From Oscillospiraceae bacterium (lineage in GTDB: Bacteria; Bacillota; Clostridia; Oscillospirales; Oscillospiraceae), in NCBI GenBank assembly GCA_902802565.1, contig CADCMP010000006.1, forward strand, positions 1 through 34,324: a stretch of 34,324 nt of DNA, given 5' to 3'. Positions 29,944 to 34,324 of the stretch are shown here, piece after piece. Every line of letters begins with the position of its first letter. Within the stretch, counting starts at the first letter, position 1. The position numbers were made by a program, and so were the translations under genes. Under the pieces are notes generated by a model that searched no databases, was not told the origin of the DNA, and saw nothing but the letters and a program-made list of their open reading frames with translations.

Positions 29944-30954
29944 GTGGAAATGAAACGAAATTTATTCCGGCTTCTGATAATGCTCGTCGCCGTGACGATG
30001 CTCACGGTCAGCGTGCTGGGAGTGTCCTATGATAAAGTGGCGTCCAGCGCCGACATGACTACCGTGGATGACGGCCTGATCCCCGTATATGCCGAGGATA
30101 TCGAAAACGGGACCTATAAAGTGAATGTGGAGAGCAGTTCCTCCATGTTCCGGATCCAGAGTGCGGAACTGAACGTTTCGGATTCGTCGATGACCGTGGC
30201 TCTCACACTCGGCAGCACCAGCTATCTGAAGCTTTTCGCCGGTACCGCGGAACAGGCGGCGGCCAGTACGGAAGATCAGTATATCGGGTATACGGAAAGC
30301 GGAGACGGAGTCGTGTTCGAAGTTCCGGTGGAAGCACTGGACCAGCCCTTTTCCTGCGCTGCTTTTTCGGCAAAGAAGGAAATGTGGTATGACCGGAGCC
30401 TTCTGATCCGTGCCGACAGTCTTCCTCCGGAGGCCGTTCATGTAGCCATAGCAGACTATGAGCAGCTGAAAAAAGATGCCCGGGATCGACAGATCGAAGC
30501 GCAGAAAAGCCAGTCTCAGCTGGCGGATCTGGCAGTGGAAACGGATCTGGAAGACGGGGAGTATGAGGTGCCGGCCACACTGGAGGGCGGTTCCGGAAAA
30601 GCATCCGTGGCTTCTCCCGCCACACTGATCGTAAAAGACGGAAAGGCCTTTGCCCGCATCCAGTGGTCCAGCTCTCACTATGACTATATGCTCGTTGACG
30701 GCATCAAGATTCTGCCGGAAGAAAAGGCTTCTCCCGAGGACAACTCCGTTTTTGTGATCCCGGTGACGAGTCTTTCGGGACCGATGAAAGTCATCGGAGA
30801 TACCACCGCCATGAGCACTCCGCATGAGGTGGAATATACGCTTGATTTTGAATTGCCCGGCGAAGGCTCCGGCCACCGTACGATCTGGATCGTCCTCGGT
30901 GCCGCCGTTATTCTGGGCACGTTGCTGGTATGGTTGATAAAAAGAAAAAAATAA
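29944..30954 (+). CDS. Membrane-anchored NEAT-like (tetrapyrrole-binding type) surface protein
   Basis: The 336-residue protein has an N-terminal signal peptide, two extracytoplasmic beta domains and a C-terminal membrane helix with a KRKK tail. The first domain (about 50-165, ENGTYKVNVESSSSMFRIQSA to MWYDRSLLIRADSLPPEA) is a recurrent domain in clostridial metal-uptake loci. The second (about 200-305, EDGEYEVPATLEGGSGKASV, SSSHYDYMLVDGIKILP, TAMSTPHEVEYTLDFE) resembles NEAT domains, which bind heme, with the YDYMLVDG strand as the best match. A charged helix of about 30 residues separates them. It probably captures a tetrapyrrole or corrinoid for the ABC transporter. The start is a GTG at 29944 six bases after AGGGAG; an ATG at 29950 is possible. 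It overlaps the next gene by 25 bases. Confidence 0.75.
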   Translation: MEMKRNLFRLLIMLVAVTMLTVSVLGVSYDKVASSADMTTVDDGLIPVYAEDIENGTYKVNVESSSSMFRIQSAELNVSDSSMTVALTLGSTSYLKLFAGTAEQAAASTEDQYIGYTESGDGVVFEVPVEALDQPFSCAAFSAKKEMWYDRSLLIRADSLPPEAVHVAIADYEQLKKDARDRQIEAQKSQSQLADLAVETDLEDGEYEVPATLEGGSGKASVASPATLIVKDGKAFARIQWSSSHYDYMLVDGIKILPEEKASPEDNSVFVIPVTSLSGPMKVIGDTTAMSTPHEVEYTLDFELPGEGSGHRTIWIVLGAAVILGTLLVWLIKRKK

Positions 30955-32075
30955 ATCAGTGGCTTCCGGTTCTTCTGGTACTGTGTCTCCTGCTTTCCGG
31001 CTGCAGTACAGTCGCAGGGAAAGACAACGGAGCGTTTTCGGAAATGAAAAAAATCGGAGAACTTCCCCTGCAGTGGGCGGAGGAGTTTTCCGTTGACCGG
31101 TATGAAGGCGGGTATGATGTAGTCCGCGTCTCCGACGGACGGACGTATTTTGTGATACCGGAAAACGGCTCTGTGCCGGATTCGGTCCCGGAGGACTGGA
31201 CCGTTCTTGCGAAACCTCTGCAGAACATCGATGTGGTGTCTTCTGCTGCCATGGATGTTTTTCTGAAACTGGATGCCATGGAATGCGTGGATTTTTCCGG
31301 ACTGCCGGAGACGCAGTGGTACCTGCCGGAAGTCCGTGAAGCCATGGCAGAGGGAAAAATCCTGTACGGAGGAAAGTATTCTGCACCGGATTACGAACAG
31401 CTTCGCAGCCATCAATGCGGTGTCGCGGTGGAGAACACCATGATCTATCATACTCCGGAAGTGGTGGAACAGCTGGAATCTCTGGGGATCCCGGTGTTTG
31501 TCGACTGCTCCAGCGGAGAGAAGACCCCACTGGCACGAATGGAGTGGCTCCGTCTGTATGCCATCCTTCTGGACCGGGAGGAGCTTGCCGATCAGTTGCT
31601 GGAGGAGCAGGCGAACTATTTCCGGAATCTGGAGAAGATCCCGTCCACCGGAAAGACTGTTGCTTTTTTCAGCATCAATTCCAGCGGGGAAGCCGTGGTG
31701 CGTACCAATACGGATTATCTGGTATCCATGCTGGAGACGGCAGGCGGAAACTATGCCTTCTCGGAACTTGAGTCCAGAGGAAAGCACCTCGCCTCGACCG
31801 CGACCATTGCCATGGAGCAGTTTTATAAGACTGCCAAAAACGCGGATATCCTCATCGTCAATTCCGCTCTGACCGATCACTGCGATACTTTGGAGGAGCT
31901 GAAGGGAAAAAGTCCCATGTTCCAGAACATGAAAGCCGTTCAGAACGGATCCGTATATATCACGGAAGACAGCCTTTATCAATCCTCCATGGAACTGGGC
32001 GATATTACCGACGAGATGCACCGTCTCATTCAGGGTCAGGACGAGGGCCTGGTCCATTTCAGAAAACTACAGTAA
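30930..32075 (+). CDS. ABC transporter substrate-binding lipoprotein, BtuF/FecB-like
   Basis: The 381-residue lipoprotein has a lipobox LSGC (Cys25) and a periplasmic-binding fold of the FecB/BtuF cluster: two lobes joined by one long helix. The first lobe contains NIDVVSSAAMDVFLKLDAMECVDFSG; the hinge and second lobe contain VAVENTMIYHTPEVVEQLESLGIPVFVDCSS, ARMEWLRLYAILLDREELADQLLEEQANYF and NADILIVNSALTD. This family binds cobalamin, heme or ferric siderophores. The riboswitch upstream and cbiD downstream favour a corrinoid, cobalt complex or other tetrapyrrole. The gene starts inside the end of the NEAT-like gene, with no strong ribosome site, so translation is probably coupled. Confidence 0.88.
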   Translation: MVDKKKKINQWLPVLLVLCLLLSGCSTVAGKDNGAFSEMKKIGELPLQWAEEFSVDRYEGGYDVVRVSDGRTYFVIPENGSVPDSVPEDWTVLAKPLQNIDVVSSAAMDVFLKLDAMECVDFSGLPETQWYLPEVREAMAEGKILYGGKYSAPDYEQLRSHQCGVAVENTMIYHTPEVVEQLESLGIPVFVDCSSGEKTPLARMEWLRLYAILLDREELADQLLEEQANYFRNLEKIPSTGKTVAFFSINSSGEAVVRTNTDYLVSMLETAGGNYAFSELESRGKHLASTATIAMEQFYKTAKNADILIVNSALTDHCDTLEELKGKSPMFQNMKAVQNGSVYITEDSLYQSSMELGDITDEMHRLIQGQDEGLVHFRKLQ

Positions 32076-32089
32076 AAAGGACGATTCGT

Positions 32090-33118
32090 ATGGAAAGAGG
32101 TTCCAACGGAAAATTTAACGGAATCATGGTGCTCCTCGGACTGATGATCCTGGGAATGCTGCTGATGAATATCTGTATCGGCAGTGTCCGGATCCCGCTC
32201 CGGGAAGTGATCGCGGTATTCCGCGGCGGCACGGCGGATCCCGTCAACCGGGATATCGTTCTGCAGCTCCGATTCCCCCGGGCGCTGGCGGCCATGCTGC
32301 TGGGAGGGGGACTGGCGCTGTCGGGATACCTGCTGCAGACCTACTTTCACAATCCCATTGCCGGGCCGTATATCCTCGGAATCTCTTCCGGTGCCAAACT
32401 GATGGTGGCAGTCACCATGGTGGTACTGGCAGGCAATCTCCGGGCGTTCACCTCTGTGACCATGATCGCGGCCGCCTTTCTCGGCGCCATGATGGCCATG
32501 GGGCTGGTGCTTCTGGTGGCTCGCGTGGTACACAACATGGCAGTGCTGGTGGTAGCCGGTGTAATGATCGGATACATCTGTTCCGCCATCACGGAGATCG
32601 TGGTGACCTTTGCCGCGGATTCGGATATCGTCAATCTACACAACTGGTCACGGGGCAGTTTTTCCGGGATCACATGGAACAATGTACTGGCGCTCACGGT
32701 GATCACGGTGCTGTGTGTCATCGCTGCTGTGATCATGGCGAAATCCATCAATGCCTATCAGATGGGAGAGCAGTACGCCTCCAGCGTGGGCGTCAATGTC
32801 AAAGTGTTCCGGGTGCTGCTGGTACTGGTCTCCAGTCTGCTGTCGGCAACGGTAACGGCCTTCGCCGGCCCGGTATCCTTTGTGGGCATTGCAGTACCCC
32901 ATCTGATCCGGACAGTCCTGCATACTGCGGACCCGAAAAAGATCATCCCCGGATGCCTGCTGGGCGGGGGACTGTTCTGCCTCGTTTGCGATTTTCTCGC
33001 CCGCACCATGCTGTCTCCCACGGAGATGAATATCAGCACGGTCACCGCCATATTCGGTGCGCCGGTTGTCATCGCCATGCTGCTTCGCAGGCAGAAGGAA
33101 AGGGAGGTGAGCGCATGA
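32090..33118 (+). CDS. FecCD-family ABC transporter permease
   Basis: The 342-residue protein has about ten membrane helices and the sequence pattern of the FecCD/BtuC family: RFPRALAAMLLGGGLALSGYLLQTYFHNPIAGPYILGISSGAK near the N-terminus and FAGPVSFVGIAVPHLIRTVLHTADPKKIIPG near the C-terminus, which contains the ATPase-coupling helix. It would form the dimeric channel for the substrate delivered by the binding protein at 30930. It begins 14 bases after that gene and overlaps the ATPase gene by four bases (ATGA), so translation is coupled. Confidence 0.95.
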   Translation: MERGSNGKFNGIMVLLGLMILGMLLMNICIGSVRIPLREVIAVFRGGTADPVNRDIVLQLRFPRALAAMLLGGGLALSGYLLQTYFHNPIAGPYILGISSGAKLMVAVTMVVLAGNLRAFTSVTMIAAAFLGAMMAMGLVLLVARVVHNMAVLVVAGVMIGYICSAITEIVVTFAADSDIVNLHNWSRGSFSGITWNNVLALTVITVLCVIAAVIMAKSINAYQMGEQYASSVGVNVKVFRVLLVLVSSLLSATVTAFAGPVSFVGIAVPHLIRTVLHTADPKKIIPGCLLGGGLFCLVCDFLARTMLSPTEMNISTVTAIFGAPVVIAMLLRRQKEREVSA

Positions 33119-34242
33119 ACGATCGGGCTTCCATCCGATGTGAGAACATCAGTGTGGGATACGGAGACCACGTGGTGGTATCGGATGCCTCTCTTATGCT
33201 TCACAAAGGGGAGATCCTCACGCTCATCGGTCCCAACGGCGCCGGAAAATCAACTCTTCTGAAGACACTGGCAAGGGTCCTTCCACTGAAAGCCGGAACC
33301 GTGTATCTTTCCGGGCAGGATCTCATGAGCTTTAAAAACAGAGAGCTCGCACAGAAGATGGCCGTTCTCCTCACCCATGGGAAGGATCCCGGTATGATCA
33401 CGTGCCGGGAAGTCATCGAGATGGGACGGTTCCCCTATACGAATATGGCCGGAACGATCACAGCTTCGGACCGGACGATCGTGGAGGAAGCCATGGAACA
33501 GACGGGAGTGAGGGAACTGGCTCAGCGGGAGTATACCCGGATCTCAGACGGACAGAGACAGCGCGTCCTGCTGGCCCGCGCACTGTGCCAGCAGCCGGAG
33601 ATCCTGATCCTCGACGAGCCTATCTCCTATCTGGATATCAAGTATAAACTGGAGTTTCTCACGACACTGCAGAGACTGGTCAAGCAACGGGACATCACCG
33701 TGGTGATGACGCTCCATGAACTGGATCTGGCTGCCCGGGTCTCCGACCGTATCGCCTGCATAAAAGACGGAAAGATCCATCGCATGGGAACGCCGGAAGA
33801 AGTGATGGAAGGCGATTACATGGAGACACTGTTTGATCTTCCCGCCGGATCCTACGATGCCGTTACCGGCAGTGTGGAGATGGAAAAGATCCCCGGGGCG
33901 AGCCGGGTGTTCGTACTGTGCGGCACCGGAAACGGGACCGGAGCATTTCGCGCTCTTCAGCGGCGCCAGATCCCCTTTGATGCCGGTATCCTCTGGCGCA
34001 ATGACCGGGATCTTCCGGCGGCAAAAGCCCTTGCCCGGAGCGTGATCGAGACCGCTCCCTTTGCAACGGTGACCGACGAAGCGATCCGGCAGGCGGAGAA
34101 GATGATCGATGGCTGCGAAACCGTGATCTGCACATTGGAAGAAACAGACCGGATCCATCCGGCAGAGCACCTGCGGACCCTGATGTGTTATGCGGAGCAG
34201 CAGGGAAAACTGCGGGATATGGAGGATCTTTTCAATGGATGA
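33115..34242 (+). CDS. FecE/BtuD-like ABC transporter ATPase with extra C-terminal domain
   Basis: The 375-residue protein has a standard ATPase of about 255 residues: Walker A GPNGAGKSTLL (residues about 39-49), Walker B LILDEPISYLD and the switch histidine in TLHELDLAARVSDR. The signature is ISDGQRQRVLLARAL, with Asp in place of the first Gly of LSGGQ. After it comes a domain of about 115 residues that starts ASRVFVLCGTGNGTGAFRAL. This reads like a Rossmann-type fold and recurs, by my recollection, on ATPases of corrinoid uptake systems. The start at 33115 has GGGAGG seven bases upstream and overlaps the permease stop by four bases. The longer open frame upstream is out of phase with the real permease and was not used. 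Eight bases overlap the cbiD start. Confidence 0.92.
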   Translation: MNDRASIRCENISVGYGDHVVVSDASLMLHKGEILTLIGPNGAGKSTLLKTLARVLPLKAGTVYLSGQDLMSFKNRELAQKMAVLLTHGKDPGMITCREVIEMGRFPYTNMAGTITASDRTIVEEAMEQTGVRELAQREYTRISDGQRQRVLLARALCQQPEILILDEPISYLDIKYKLEFLTTLQRLVKQRDITVVMTLHELDLAARVSDRIACIKDGKIHRMGTPEEVMEGDYMETLFDLPAGSYDAVTGSVEMEKIPGASRVFVLCGTGNGTGAFRALQRRQIPFDAGILWRNDRDLPAAKALARSVIETAPFATVTDEAIRQAEKMIDGCETVICTLEETDRIHPAEHLRTLMCYAEQQGKLRDMEDLFNG

Positions 34243-34324
34243 GTATGTACTGAAAAACGGGAAAAAGCTGCGGCGCGGCCTGACCACCGGGACCTGCGCT
34301 GCGGCTGCGGCATCCGCCGCTGCC
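34235..34324 (+). CDS. cbiD: Cobalt-precorrin-5B C1-methyltransferase, 5' end only
   Basis: The first 30 codons are visible and run off the right edge. The N-terminus MDEYVLKNGKKLRRGLTTGTC followed by an Ala run matches CbiD, in which the RxGxTTGTCAAAA motif is strongly conserved. CbiD methylates C1 of cobalt-precorrin-5B in the anaerobic (early cobalt) cobalamin pathway, fitting the CbiK-type chelatase upstream. GGAGG lies nine bases before the ATG, inside the ATPase gene, and the start overlaps its stop by eight bases. More cbi/cob genes are expected to the right. Confidence 0.9.
   Translation, partial: MDEYVLKNGKKLRRGLTTGTCAAAAASAAA

Noticed and set aside
29962..31536. Leftward open frame of 524 codons
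   Set aside because: It covers the NEAT-like gene and part of the binding-protein gene on the other strand. The product is rich in Arg, His, Pro and Ser, as expected of a reverse-strand shadow, and has no ribosome site.
30684..32057. Leftward open frame of 457 codons
   Set aside because: It is the antisense shadow of the binding-protein gene, which has a lipobox and a BtuF/FecB-like fold.
32674..33114. N-terminal extension of the ATPase frame by about 147 codons
   Set aside because: This part lies in another frame over the FecCD permease, is rich in Arg, His and Gly, and the ATG at 33115 has a strong ribosome site with the usual ATGA overlap.
1..34324. CRISPR array, tRNA, rRNA, insertion sequence or prophage
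   Set aside because: No spaced direct repeats, tRNA cloverleaf, rRNA, transposase or integrase gene was recognised in reading both strands.

Overview
The window looks like a chromosomal segment of an anaerobic Firmicute of class Clostridia, most like Lachnospiraceae. Supporting signs are purine-rich Shine-Dalgarno sites, many intrinsic terminators with U-tracts, lipoprotein signal peptides, and a typical clostridial gene set: a rubredoxin-linked flavodiiron protein, zinc-ribbon/YARHG proteins, TtcA- and AIM24-type proteins, and anaerobic (CbiK/CbiD-type) cobalamin synthesis. No rRNA, tRNA, CRISPR array, prophage or insertion sequence was seen. Gene order is compact and most convergent pairs share a bidirectional terminator.

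Layout. 1-242 is the start of an unknown leftward gene. 437-2119 is a phosphoglucomutase/phosphomannomutase. 2180-6018 (leftward) is a shikimate/quinate dehydrogenase-like gene followed by a complete TRAP transporter, probably one operon for uptake and oxidation of a cyclic polyol acid. 6177-6938 is a DUF364 protein. 7021-10185 (leftward) is a 1054-residue ABC ATPase/FtsX permease fusion. 10496-12001 is a secreted SGNH hydrolase. 12059-13877 (leftward) is a small ABC exporter operon that ends with an XRE-AbrB fusion regulator. 14080-14934 (leftward) is rplM-rpsI with a strong promoter and a candidate leader hairpin. 15145-17132 holds a TtcA-like tRNA thiolase, an HdeD-like membrane protein and a DtxR-family regulator.

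17247-20662 is an oxygen/NO detoxification module. A four-domain flavodiiron protein (diiron core, flavodoxin, flavin reductase, two rubredoxin knuckles) is divergent from a Crp/Fnr regulator, an unknown 127-residue protein and a free rubredoxin. The shared intergenic region carries a 22-bp dyad and three TTAGTATA repeats. 20723-22781 (leftward) has dus, tadA and an apt-like phosphoribosyltransferase. 22983-28609 is rich in cell-envelope genes: two small lipoproteins, an AIM24 protein, two paralogous zinc-ribbon/membrane/YARHG proteins and a lipoprotein amidase.

28606-34324 is the most notable region. A sigma-A-type promoter and a cobalamin riboswitch with a terminator lead into a lipoprotein CbiK cobaltochelatase, a membrane-anchored NEAT-like protein, a BtuF/FecB-like binding lipoprotein, a FecCD permease, an ATPase with an unusual C-terminal domain, and the start of cbiD. 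The arrangement suggests that cobalt insertion or tetrapyrrole capture occurs outside the membrane and is coupled to import and anaerobic corrin synthesis.
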